51,407 nucleotides of DNA, taken from Ferrimonas kyonanensis DSM 18153. Lineage in GTDB: Bacteria > Pseudomonadota > Gammaproteobacteria > Enterobacterales > Shewanellaceae. This document shows positions 1 to 8,417 of this stretch, piece after piece (the first letter of the stretch is position 1; each line of letters begins with the position of its first letter). Below the pieces are notes generated by a model. That model did no database searches and was not told the DNA's origin. It worked only from the letters and a program-made list of their open reading frames with translations. Location of the stretch: contig NZ_AUDJ01000037.1 of assembly GCF_000425405.1 (NCBI RefSeq), positions 1 to 51,407 on the forward strand. The letters run 5' to 3'. The translations under genes were made by a program, and so were the position numbers.

Positions 1-94
1 CCAGCGTGTAGGCTGCCAGGTTCGGACCACATTATGGCGCTACCTCGAGAAGGTAAAACAGACGCCGGATATACGTCCGCAAACCGACCTCATC

Positions 95-612
95 AAAGTC
101 TTGCAGTTGCAGGGGCGTCCATATACGTCTTTGATTTTGACCGTAACCCAACAAAAGCCACTGGGCCCATCGCGTTCGCAAGGGCGACGGTGCGATCAGG
201 AAGATTTTGCAGTTAACTTGGGCTTTAGAGATTGCGACAGAGTGGGGCCGATCGTTACCTCCGCAGGTTAATCACTCCTCCGTCGTGCCCGCGCACGCGG
301 GTACCCTGCGTCTTTGATTTTGACCGTAACCCAACACAAGCCGCTGGGCCCTCGCGTTCGCAAGGGCGACACGGTAGGGGTGTTGTGTAACGCATATTGT
401 TGGGCTCGCTACAGCGTTCGGTGCTAACTGTCACCAAAACACCTTCAAACATCCTCCGTCGTGCCCGCTTTTGATTTTGACTGTCGTGCCCGCGCACGCG
501 GGTACCCAGCGTCTTTGCTCTTTACTTTGCAAAAGCCACTGGCCCCTCGCGTTCGCAAGGGCGACGGGGTAGAGGGTATAGCCCACCGCGTTCGCAAGGA
601 CGACGATGCTGA
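95..612. repeat. Palindromic repeat cluster 1 (REP/REPIN-like)
   Basis: Intergenic stretch made of the window's palindromic repeat family. A-type copies (GTGCCCGCG-NN-CGCGGGTAC) lie near 284-305 and 484-505. C-type copies in reverse orientation (gggccctcgcg..cgcaagggcgac) lie near 160-183, 345-370 and 540-567, and a degenerate C copy near 588-604. The spacer 'tctttgattttgaccgtaaccc' recurs, and it also recurs at 4.4-6.3 kb. The A copy at 452-463 is truncated and followed by a second A copy. Frames open through here translate repeat DNA and are not genes. Bases 1-94 hold no gene that I can support. Confidence 0.85.
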
Positions 613-631
613 TGGAATGGAAGGAGTGAGG

Positions 632-934
632 TTAGGCCTTAAAGTCGATTTTCTGGTGGATGTTCTGCCACTGTTCGGGGAATTTGCCTTCCAGCATGTA
701 GGCGTAGGCGATGAGTTCCGCAATGACCAGATACAGGGCCGGGGGAATCGCTTCGCCAATCTCCAGCTTGGACAACACCTCGGCCAACTGCTTGTCCTCG
801 TGAACCAGGATGCCGGCTTCGATGGCAGCCTGTTCAATCTCATAGGCCAGATCGCCGGCACCGCTGGCCACCACTTTGGGCGCCTGCTTTTGATCGTACT
901 GTAGGGCAACGGCTTTCTTCTGCTTGCTGGTCAT
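632..934 (-). CDS. Stand-alone FlhB C-terminal-domain-like protein (EscU/YscU/HrcU family)
   Basis: A 100-aa soluble protein matching only the cytoplasmic tail of the flagellar/type III export switch FlhB. The family pattern 'ALxYDxxxAPKVVAxGxxxLA' is visible at residues 9-30, followed by 'LEIGEAIPPALYxVIAELIAYAY' near 55-78. The N-terminal membrane domain is absent, as is the autocleaving NPTH tetrapeptide, so the protein resembles the released C-terminal fragment of FlhB. Its ATG overlaps the TGA of the upstream fliK-like gene (ATGA), implying translational coupling. Short FlhB-like paralogues of this kind are known next to fliK in several bacteria. A role in export substrate switching is inferred. 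No terminator was seen downstream; repeat cluster 1 follows. Confidence 0.82.
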   Translation of the reverse strand: MTSKQKKAVALQYDQKQAPKVVASGAGDLAYEIEQAAIEAGILVHEDKQLAEVLSKLEIGEAIPPALYLVIAELIAYAYMLEGKFPEQWQNIHQKIDFKA

Positions 935-2202
935 CGTCCCATGGCTCCATAGGTCATGCGTTTGGCGGGTTGAGCGATCGAGTCCGGCACTTCACCAACC
1001 TGACAGCGTGGCACCGTGGTTTGCAGGCCATGGTCCTGGAATCGATGCACCAGAGTGGCTACCTGCTCATCGACTCGGTGGGCCAATGTTCGGCTGTCGG
1101 TAACCAGCGACATCTGCAGGGTGTCATCCTGATAGCGAGCACGTACTAACAGGTTGCCGAGGCTGAGCTCAAAGCGTAAGGTCAGCAGCCAGAACTCGTT
1201 GTCACCGGCCTCGGGATAACGTGCCAGGCCCAGTTGAAGCTCTCGCTGAACCCGTTCCTGCTCGTAGGGAAAGGCGTAGTAAAGAATCTGGTTGTCCCCA
1301 TCCAGTTGGCTCTGACGCTGAAACTCGGTCATCTGTTTAAACAGATCGGCGATGCCGGCGGCGGTGGTTGCTTTGGTGGACTCACTCAAGGCGGCCAGAG
1401 AGCTCGAGTCGGACGCCGGTCGGCCTTTACGCGCCTGCAGGTGGAACCACAGCGCCAACAGAGTGCCCATCGGTGTGGCGCTGCTGGCGGCCGGCAGGTT
1501 GCCCAGGGCGGTAAACAGCCCTTTTAGTAGCGCCGGAGAGGCGTACTGTGCCAGTGATGGCATCAGGGTCTTCTCTCCACCTGTGTCACTGCCAAGGCGC
1601 TGAGCCAGCACCGGTAACAGCGCTTTGAGTTCGGGTTGCTGCCGCAGCAATTCCAACAGGCTGCCACCAGAGGTGGGAGGCTTGTGACCACCGATAACAG
1701 CATCGTTGGCCTGAGGCGTGGTAGGTGACAGCAGCTTTAGGGTAAAGGGCTCTCCGGCTCGAAACAGCGTTAGCTTACGTTGCCCTTGCTGGGTCTCAAA
1801 TTTGCCGACCAAAGGCCCTGCTAACGACGCGGGCAAGCCGTCCATTAACATCTTTCCGCTGGATCGCAACAACAGTTGTCCCTGCTGATTAATCATCAAA
1901 TCAATGGGTTTTGATGTATTAAATAGGTTATTTGCTACATTCTTTAACAATGTGGGATTTGTTATCGTATGCGCGAGTGATAAAGTACGGCCCTGATAGT
2001 TTTGCCGGTCCACCCGTTTGAGCAGCAGCAGTGCGCTCGCGGGAAGTTGAGGGGCCGGTTCCATGGCCAGCCTTTGTCCCGAAACAGTGATATTCAGTTG
2101 ACCTGAACTGTGGGATTGGGTCGTAGCCCACTGAAAGGGTTGCGACTGACCGCCGGTCGCCGTGGCAGGCGAACCAACGGGAGAAGTGGGCATTATGGCC
2201 AT
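931..2202 (-). CDS. fliK: Flagellar hook-length control protein FliK-like
   Basis: A 423-aa protein, Gln/Ser/Thr-rich at the N terminus and without a signal peptide or membrane segment. The last ~130 residues look like the FliK C-terminal (Flg_hook) domain: 'YAFPYEQERVQREL', then 'LRFELSLGNLLVRARYQDD' and 'LxMSLVTDSRTLAHRV'. FliK is a secreted ruler that stops hook growth by contacting the FlhB C domain. Finding it translationally coupled to an FlhB-C-like gene supports the call. The ATG at 2202 has GGAG about 12 nt upstream; a second in-frame ATG at 2193 is possible. It is divergent from mlaA, with about 100 bp between them. The N-terminal part is poorly conserved in this family, so the call rests on the C terminus and the neighbour. 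Confidence 0.72.
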   Translation of the reverse strand: MAIMPTSPVGSPATATGGQSQPFQWATTQSHSSGQLNITVSGQRLAMEPAPQLPASALLLLKRVDRQNYQGRTLSLAHTITNPTLLKNVANNLFNTSKPIDLMINQQGQLLLRSSGKMLMDGLPASLAGPLVGKFETQQGQRKLTLFRAGEPFTLKLLSPTTPQANDAVIGGHKPPTSGGSLLELLRQQPELKALLPVLAQRLGSDTGGEKTLMPSLAQYASPALLKGLFTALGNLPAASSATPMGTLLALWFHLQARKGRPASDSSSLAALSESTKATTAAGIADLFKQMTEFQRQSQLDGDNQILYYAFPYEQERVQRELQLGLARYPEAGDNEFWLLTLRFELSLGNLLVRARYQDDTLQMSLVTDSRTLAHRVDEQVATLVHRFQDHGLQTTVPRCQVGEVPDSIAQPAKRMTYGAMGR

Positions 2203-2305
2203 GTACGACTAAACTCCGTAAAGGATTCAATAAGATCCCGAGCGCATTGTAACCAATAAGTGGTTCTCAAGTTTTTTTACTTTGCCTCCTTTAGGATATC
2301 GACGA

Positions 2306-3091
2306 TTGAACAAGTTTCTTAAATCGGGTTTGCCCTTATCTGCTGTTGCCAGCATGTTGTGGCTAGCGATGGCCCCTCAGGTCGTGCTGGCCGAAGAGGC
2401 CGCGCCTGAGATTCAAGAAAGCGACTACCATGATCCCCGTGATCCATGGGAACCCTTTAACCGGGCAATGTGGGACTTCAACTACAACGTTCTCGACAAG
2501 TACCTGTTCCGTCCGGCGGTGTATCTGTACATCGATTATGTGCCTTCGGGCGCACAATTGGGAGTGGAAAACTTCCTCAAGAACTTTGATGAACCCTACA
2601 GTGCGGTAAACAACCTGCTGCAGGGCAAAGGCAAATGGGCCGCCAATGCGGCTGGTCGGTTTGTTATTAACACCACCCTGGGAATTGGTGGCGTGTTTGA
2701 CGTGGCCGGCAATATGGGGCTGGAACGTAAGCAAGATGAGTTCGGCGAAGTATTGGGTTACTGGGGGGTTGCCGATGGCCCCTACATCATGCTGCCGGTA
2801 TTTGGCCCCACCACGGTACGGGACGAAGTCGGTGACTTCGTGGATAAGCTTTATTTTCCTTACGCCAATTTTGCGTTGTGGCAGACGGCAGCCCATTGGG
2901 CGTTGGATGGACTGTCTACTCGAGCCAGGTTGGTTGATCAGGAGTCGATACTGGATAACTCTCTGGATCCTTATGTATTTGTAAAAGAGGGTTACTACCA
3001 GTACATTGCATACAACCTATATGATGGCAATCCGCCCATCCAGGAAGAAGACGACGACCTGCTGGAGGAGTACCTCGACGAGATCGAGTAG
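2306..3091 (+). CDS. mlaA: MlaA/VacJ family outer-membrane phospholipid-removal protein
   Basis: MlaA works at the outer membrane with a porin and the MlaC/MlaFEDB system to remove mislocalised phospholipid from the outer leaflet. Family landmarks are clear: 'DPWEPFNRAMWDFNYNVLDKYLFRP' early in the mature protein (quoted in two parts: DPWEPFNR, MWDFNYNVLDKY), 'VNNLLQGK', 'GRFVINTTLGIGGVFDVA', 'DEFGEVLGYWGV', 'GPYIMLPVFGPTTVRD'. A TTG at 2306 is the best start: AGGA at 2293-2296 sits 9 nt upstream, and translation begins directly with a signal peptide. A longer TTG start at 2282 has no good RBS. The signal peptide ends 'VVLA-EE' with no lipobox cysteine, unlike the lipoprotein of E. coli. The C terminus is very acidic (EEDDDLLEEYLDEIE). 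A terminator follows. Confidence 0.93.
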   Translation: MNKFLKSGLPLSAVASMLWLAMAPQVVLAEEAAPEIQESDYHDPRDPWEPFNRAMWDFNYNVLDKYLFRPAVYLYIDYVPSGAQLGVENFLKNFDEPYSAVNNLLQGKGKWAANAAGRFVINTTLGIGGVFDVAGNMGLERKQDEFGEVLGYWGVADGPYIMLPVFGPTTVRDEVGDFVDKLYFPYANFALWQTAAHWALDGLSTRARLVDQESILDNSLDPYVFVKEGYYQYIAYNLYDGNPPIQEEDDDLLEEYLDEIE

Positions 3092-3146
3092 ACAGTAGAG
3101 GAGCGTTGACCACGGTGCACGGTGGTCGGGGGGAGCCATTGCAAGT

Positions 3147-3176
3147 TGGCAGACGAGTTGGTCTGCCACTTTTTAT
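3147..3176 (+). terminator. Rho-independent terminator after mlaA
   Basis: An 8-bp perfect stem, TGGCAGAC (3147-3154) and GTCTGCCA (3161-3168), has a 6-nt loop and is followed by CTTTTTATT. It lies 56 bp after the mlaA stop and before the next gene's RBS, so the two plus-strand genes are probably separate transcripts. An additional palindrome (gaccacggtgcacggtggtc) lies just upstream at 3108-3127. Confidence 0.8.
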
Positions 3177-3224
3177 TGCACAATGGACAGAGCACTCGCG
3201 ATGAAGTGCTCGAGGATAACAATA

Positions 3225-4301
3225 ATGAATCTTAGCGCTAAAACGGCCCTGTTGATCGAGGGTAAGGCACACTGCTCTCACAGAATCGTCAGTTTTTTAA
3301 AGCCCTCTGGGCTGCAGGTGGACTGCGCAGAAACCGCGGGTCAGGCATTGGGAAAAATCCTTGGGCGACGACCAGACATTATTCTGCTGGACCTTCACCT
3401 ACCGGGAATGGATGGCGCGGGCATGCTTCGGACCATGAGCGAAATTGATAACCCGCCACCGGTGATCATCATCTCCACTAAGAATGTCCTTAATGCCCAG
3501 GCGCGCAGCCGCTACCCCTTTGTTATGGCCGCCTTCGATAAGCCCATCACCGATCTCAACGCACTGCAGCACGCCATTGAGCATTCTCTTAGTCCGGGGA
3601 TGGAGCGGCGGCGGATGCAGCCAAGAGAGGTGTCTGAGGTCGATTTAACGGCATTTTCTGATCCGGGTGTGGCAGTACTGTCTCAGCAATTGATCTTTCA
3701 GGCGGCCAAGGTGGCCCGTTCGGGTTGTCTAGCTCGCTACAGCGTTCTTAGTAAAGCGATGATCTCACAGTGGTTTGTAAGCCATGTTGAGCTCAATGAA
3801 CATAGCATTGGCGGCTTTATTGCTTATATGCCGGCCGATGACCACCAGGCGGCTTTTGTCAGCCTGATGCTGCAAACTTACCTTAATAGCCTGAGACGGC
3901 GACGTAAGCGTGATCAGCAACTGGTAATGAAGTCCGAGTTTATCCTGAACAGCCTGGCCAAAGAGGTGGCAGACTCCGGGTTGGATGTGCCGGTACAGTT
4001 GGGGTTCTTTACCTACGACAGTCAAAGTCGCGAGATCTCACTGGCAATCGTTGGCAGTGAGATTAAGGCCTACTTGCGCCAGGGTGACCATCTCAACCCC
4101 ATGATGCTGCGTTCCGGTAGATCTTTGGTCGATAAACCCCTGGTTTGCGCTTCAATCACTCGAAATCTTGAACCTGACACTCAATTGGTACTGTTTGGCG
4201 GCGACAAGGCCCTAAAGCCAAAACTGCTCAATGACGAGTTTTCCGGCTTTAATGAAACCCTGCATCAGGGCGCCTACATTCAGGTCGAATCCATCAGCTA
4301 A
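3225..4301 (+). CDS. Response regulator with degenerate PP2C-like output domain (RssB-like architecture)
   Basis: A 358-aa protein. The N-terminal receiver (about residues 5-120) has the phospho-acceptor motif 'IILLDLHLPGMDG', the switch Ser/Thr in 'VIIIST' and the conserved Lys in 'AFDKPI'. The C-terminal ~200 residues look like a SpoIIE/PP2C fold ('DDHQAAFVSLMLQTYLN', then 'LNSLAKEV', 'LGFFTYDSQSREISLAIVG') but without the usual metal-binding Asp-Gly pattern, as in the sigma-S adaptor RssB. Output is therefore probably protein-protein binding rather than phosphatase activity or DNA binding. Start chosen at ATG 3225: GAGG at 3212-3215 is 9 nt upstream. The 14 extra residues of the longer frame have no RBS. 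No cognate kinase is adjacent. Whether it is a true RssB or an HsbR/anti-anti-sigma type regulator cannot be decided here. Confidence 0.78.
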   Translation: MNLSAKTALLIEGKAHCSHRIVSFLKPSGLQVDCAETAGQALGKILGRRPDIILLDLHLPGMDGAGMLRTMSEIDNPPPVIIISTKNVLNAQARSRYPFVMAAFDKPITDLNALQHAIEHSLSPGMERRRMQPREVSEVDLTAFSDPGVAVLSQQLIFQAAKVARSGCLARYSVLSKAMISQWFVSHVELNEHSIGGFIAYMPADDHQAAFVSLMLQTYLNSLRRRRKRDQQLVMKSEFILNSLAKEVADSGLDVPVQLGFFTYDSQSREISLAIVGSEIKAYLRQGDHLNPMMLRSGRSLVDKPLVCASITRNLEPDTQLVLFGGDKALKPKLLNDEFSGFNETLHQGAYIQVESIS

Positions 4302-4309
4302 TTTAACCT

Positions 4310-6365
4310 GCCCATTCGCCAAGGCCCCAGCACCCTCGCTCTTGCGCATGCGAGGGCCAGCGATACCCCCTCTCTCGTCGCCCTTGCGCACGCGAGGGCC
4401 CAGCGATTTTGGTTTTGCCCGTAGAAACAGCCACTGGCTACCGCCGTACGCGGGCATGACGGAAGGTCGTAGTTTACGCTTTGCGAACCCGATACAGATG
4501 GCGACCACTAATCCTGCCGCCCCACAACTCATCAACCGTGTCACCCTTGCGCACGCGAGGGCCCAGCGACTTTGGTTTTGACCGTGGAAACAGCCACAGG
4601 GTACCCGCCTGCGCAGGCACGACGGAAGGTCGTAGTTTACGCTGGCGAAGCTGATAAAGATGGCGATCACTAATCCTGCCGCCCCACAACTCTCCAACCG
4701 TGTCGCCCTTGCGAACGCGAGGGCCCAGCGATACACCTCTCTCGTCGCCCTTGCGCACGCGAGGGCCCAGCGACTTTGATTTTGACCGTAGAAACAGCCA
4801 CTGGGTACCCGCATACGCGGGCACGACGGAAGGTCGTAGTTTACGCTGGCGAAGCTGATAAAGATGGCGATCACTAATCCTGCCGCCCCACAACTCTCCA
4901 ACCGTGTCGCCCTTGCGAACGCGAGGGCCCAGCGATACCCCTCTCTCGTCGCCCTTGCGAACGCGAGGGCCCAGCGATACCCCTCTCTCGTCGCCCTTGC
5001 GAACGCGAGGGCCCAGTGACTTTGGTTTTGACCGTAGAAACAGCCACAAGATACCCGCCTGCGCGGGCACGACGGAGGGGGCTTGGGGTACGCGGGTAAC
5101 GATCAGCACCGAGCTCTATCGATAACTCAATAACGACTCAGTTAGCACCAACCCTCCCCATTCGCACCGTCGCCCTTGCGCACGCGAGGGCCCAGCGACT
5201 TTGATTTTTAACGTAGAAACAGCCTCTGGGTACCCGCGTACGCGGGCATGACGGAAGGTCGTAGTTTACGCTTTGCGAACCCGATACAGATGGCGACCAC
5301 TAATCCTTCCGCCCCACAACTCATCAACCGTGTCGCCCTCCAGTGACTTTGATTTTGACTGTAGAAACAGCCACTGGGTACCCGCTTACGCCGGCACGAC
5401 ATAGGGATGTTTGGGATACGTGGGTAACGATCAGCACCGATCTTTTTTGAAACCGCAGAGCTACTCGGTTTCCACCATTCTAACCAACTTGCACCGTCGC
5501 CCTTGCGCACGCGAGGGCCCAGTGACTTTGATTTTGACTGTAGAAACAGCCACTGGATACCCGCGTCCGCGGGCATGACAGTGGGATGTTTGGGATACGT
5601 GGGTAACGATCAGCACTGAGCTCTACCGATAACTCAATAACGACTCAGTTAGCACCAACCCTCCCCACTCGCACCGTCGCCCTTGCGCACGCGAGGGCCC
5701 AGTGACTTTGGTTTTGACCGTGGAAACAGCCACTGGGTACCCAAGTCCGCGGGCATGACGGAAGGTCGTAGTTTACGCTTTGCGAACCCGATACAGATGG
5801 CGACCACTAATCCTGCCGCCCCACAACACATCAACCGTGTCGCCCTTGTGAACGCGAGGGGCCAGTGACTTTGATTTTGACCGTAGAAACAGCCACTGGA
5901 TTCTCGCCTACGCAAGAATGACAAAAGGGCAAAGCCACTGGGTACCCGCTTACGCGGGCACGACGGAGGGATGTTTGGGATACGAGGGTAACGGTCAGCA
6001 CTGAGCTCTACCGATAACTCAATAACGACTCAGCTAGCACCAACCCTCCCCATTCGCACCGTCGCCCTTGCGCACGCGAGGGCCCAGCGACTTTGATTTT
6101 GACCGCAGAAACAGCCACTGGATTCTCGCCTACGCAAGAATGACAAAAGGGCAAAGCCACTGGGTACCCGCTTACGCGGGCACGACGGAGGGATGTTTGA
6201 GGTACGCGGGTAACGAGCAGCATCGAGCTCTGCCGATACCCCAAAAACGACTCAGTTAGCACCAACCCTCCCCACTCGCACCGTCGCCCTTGCGAACGCG
6301 AGGGCCCAGCGACTTTGGTTTTGACTGTGGAAACAGCCACTGGATACCCGCGTACGCGAGCACGA
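4310..6365. repeat. Palindromic repeat cluster 2 (2 kb REPIN-like mosaic)
   Basis: A gene-free interval of about 2.1 kb. The basic unit is a C-type palindrome (GTCGCCCTTGCGNACGCGAGGGCCCAGCG), about 30 nt of 'actttgattttgaccgtagaaaca', then an inverted A-type palindrome (CACTGGGTACCCGC..GCGGGCACGAC). By eye I count roughly a dozen C-type and about ten A-type copies. Between units lie two kinds of spacer module of about 80-90 nt. One contains 'ttgcgaacccgatacagatggc' (near 4470, 4640, 4845, 5260, 5765). The other contains 'cgagctctaccgataactca' (near 5105, 5620, 6005 and variants at 5430 and 6225). C copies at 4908-4995 are tandem at 44-nt spacing. B-type palindromes occur near 5910 and 6125. 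Apparent ORFs here, such as 4474-5109 and 4212-4901 on the minus strand, are translations of repeats. Confidence 0.9.
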
Positions 6366-6405
6366 CGATAAAGAAAAAAACATCCCCCCCAACCAACGCT
6401 CACAA

Positions 6406-6433
6406 AAAAGCCCGGCTCAGTGGCCGGGCTTTT
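6406..6433 (-). terminator. Rho-independent terminator of the POT transporter gene
   Basis: Stem AAAAGCCCGGC (6406-6416) with GCCGGGCTTTT (6423-6433) and a 6-nt loop. Read on the minus strand it is followed by a run of T. It lies 18 bp beyond the transporter stop codon. Confidence 0.9.
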
Positions 6434-6450
6434 GCAAACAAAACTAAGAG

Positions 6451-7917
6451 TTAGCTTTTGATACCTTCGTGATCCGCGGTAACAGCAACTTCTTCTTCCA
6501 ACGCTTCTTCCTCAGATTTAGGATGAGCGTCTTCAGCACCGTGCATCCAGTCAACCAGCTTGTCAGCCATGAAGTACAGGATGATACCGGAAACGGCGGC
6601 GGTGATTGCGATACCGGAGAAGATGGACATGGCGTTAGCCAGTTGCTCTTCCGCTTCGCCACCGTGGCCAATGAAGGAACCGATGACACCACCGACCTTG
6701 TTAGCAATCGCAACAAACAGGAACCAGGCACCCATCATCAGAGAAGCGATACGCAGCGGAGCCAGCTTGGTCACCATGGACAGGCCGATTGGAGACAGAC
6801 ACAGCTCACCCATGGTGTGGAAGAAGTAAGCACCTACCAACCACAGCATGGAGGACTTAGCGCTCGCGTCGCCACCCATTTCGATTACGGCACCCATCAT
6901 GAACAGGAAGCCGATACCCAGCAGGATAAGACCCAAAGCAAACTTCACGGGTGAAGTCGGCTCACGGTCGCCCATGCGAACCCAGATGGACGCAATAACC
7001 GGGGCAAAGATAACAATGAACATGGCGTTCAGAGACTGGAACCAGGTAGTCGGAACTTCCCAGTTACCGATCATACGGTCGGTAAAGTCGTTGGTGAACA
7101 GGTTCATCAGACCACCGGCTTGCTCGAAGCCTGCCCAGAATACGATGGTAAACAGACCCATAACCATGATCACTTTGATGCGATCACGCTCAACTTTGGT
7201 CAGTGGCTCTTTACGAGCTTCAGTCGCTTGCTGCTTTTCCAGCTTGGCGGCAGGAACGGTACCAATGTCACCCAGCAGACGCTGAGCAAACAGGAACTGG
7301 ATGATCAGGGAGATGACCATACCGATACCGGCGCAGATAAAGCCGGCCTGGAAGTTACCGTCATAGGCTTCAACAACGGAGCCTACGATGATACCAGACA
7401 GGAATGCACCCACGTTGATGCCCATGTAGAAGATGGTGAAAGCACCATCACGGCGGTGATCGCCTTCTTCGTACAGGTCACCCACCATGGTGGAGATGTT
7501 TGGCTTAAACAGACCATTACCCAGAATCAGGGTACCCAGGCCCAGGTAAAACATCTCGGTTTCCATACCAGGAACCCACGCGTGTGGTGTACCCAGCATA
7601 AACTGACCGGCTGCCATCAAGGCGCCGCCCAGGTAGATAGCCTTACGTTGGCCCAGGTAGTTATCGGCCAACCAGCCACCGATAAGCGGTGTCAGGTAAA
7701 CCAGACCGGTAAAGGTACCATACAGGGAGAGGGCATCGGCTTGAGTCCAACCCAGGCCATGACCGCCCTGGTTGCTAACTTGGTCGACGAGGTATAGCAC
7801 CAGGATGGCACGCATAGCGTAGTAGCTAAAACGTTCCCAGAGCTCTGTGGTGAAGAGCAGGAACAGGCCCTTAGGGTGTCCCAGCATCGTTCCGGCTTGC
7901 GGTTTCGCTGCGCTCAT
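6451..7917 (-). CDS. POT/PTR family proton-dependent oligopeptide transporter
   Basis: A 488-aa inner-membrane protein that imports di-/tripeptides by proton symport. It carries the family signature near the N terminus, 'ELWERFSYYAMRAILVLYL' (the ExxERFxYY motif that couples protons to peptide uptake). Further POT landmarks are 'PLIGGWLADNYLGQRKAIYLGG' (in parts: PLIGGWLAD, LGQRKAI), 'GNGLFKPNISTMVGDLY' and 'FTIFYMGINVGAFLSGII'. Hydrophobic segments are consistent with 12-14 membrane helices. The C-terminal tail is acidic. It is transcribed alone, with a strong terminator at 6406-6433 and repeat cluster 2 beyond. The minus-strand RBS AGAAGG is about 11 nt before the ATG at 7917. Confidence 0.93.
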   Translation of the reverse strand: MSAAKPQAGTMLGHPKGLFLLFTTELWERFSYYAMRAILVLYLVDQVSNQGGHGLGWTQADALSLYGTFTGLVYLTPLIGGWLADNYLGQRKAIYLGGALMAAGQFMLGTPHAWVPGMETEMFYLGLGTLILGNGLFKPNISTMVGDLYEEGDHRRDGAFTIFYMGINVGAFLSGIIVGSVVEAYDGNFQAGFICAGIGMVISLIIQFLFAQRLLGDIGTVPAAKLEKQQATEARKEPLTKVERDRIKVIMVMGLFTIVFWAGFEQAGGLMNLFTNDFTDRMIGNWEVPTTWFQSLNAMFIVIFAPVIASIWVRMGDREPTSPVKFALGLILLGIGFLFMMGAVIEMGGDASAKSSMLWLVGAYFFHTMGELCLSPIGLSMVTKLAPLRIASLMMGAWFLFVAIANKVGGVIGSFIGHGGEAEEQLANAMSIFSGIAITAAVSGIILYFMADKLVDWMHGAEDAHPKSEEEALEEEVAVTADHEGIKS

Positions 7918-8417
7918 TGAGTATGTAACCTTCTTTGCATTTTAAACAGAAAAAGCCCGTTTCCTTTGCGGATTATCAGGCGCCCCACCAGTGTAATGAT
8001 TGTTCAAGAAGCGGAGGGATGCACTTGTATACACTTTCTTAACCCGTTAAGTCAATGTGGAAGCCTTATTTGCTGCGGCTTTGAAGGGCGATAGTTGCTG
8101 AATTTGAGAGCGTTTGCAGGGACAAATAACTGGTGAATTTGATTTCAGCTTGCTGAAGATGTTGAATCTGGTGAGGAAGCCAGAAACCGTTGTCTGCGTG
8201 ATGGGAGTGTGTCACGAAATGTCATTCAGCAATGTTGGCATATCGATATGGCTATAAACACTTAATTGAGCATGCTCTCACTTCCGCTTTTTTTGCTGGG
8301 ATTGCACCGGTAAGCGTGGCAGAATGGTTTGGCTGGGCTAGTTCTTTCTGGCCCCTTCCCGAAGCGACAAGGAATGCCCTTCGGACAATGATGCACCTGA
8401 GTAGACAAGGACCGTTT
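7918..8417. other. Non-coding interval between POT gene and first rfaH-like gene
   Basis: A 500-bp interval separating divergent genes. It must contain both promoters, but I cannot pick convincing -35/-10 boxes. An in-frame upstream extension of the rfaH-like gene runs from 8232; it is not homologous in character to RfaH and has no RBS, so it is treated as non-coding. No palindromic repeats of the A/B/C family occur here. Confidence 0.5.

Noticed and set aside
4212-5109. Long minus-strand ORFs of 211-229 codons
   Set aside because: They translate the palindromic repeats (recurring 'GPRVRKGD' and 'VVPAYAGTQ'-like strings), have no RBS and recur in every cluster. They are annotation artefacts. 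The same applies to frames at 5208-5924, 6008-6403, 40470-41512, 44824-45501 and 47796-48131.
4310-6365. Integron attC array
   Set aside because: Units hold no cassette genes between palindromes, and conserved attC core sites (GTTRRRY) were not seen.
8232-8417. 62-codon N-terminal extension of the first rfaH-like gene
   Set aside because: There is no RBS, no similarity in character to the NGN domain, and a good RBS precedes ATG 8418.
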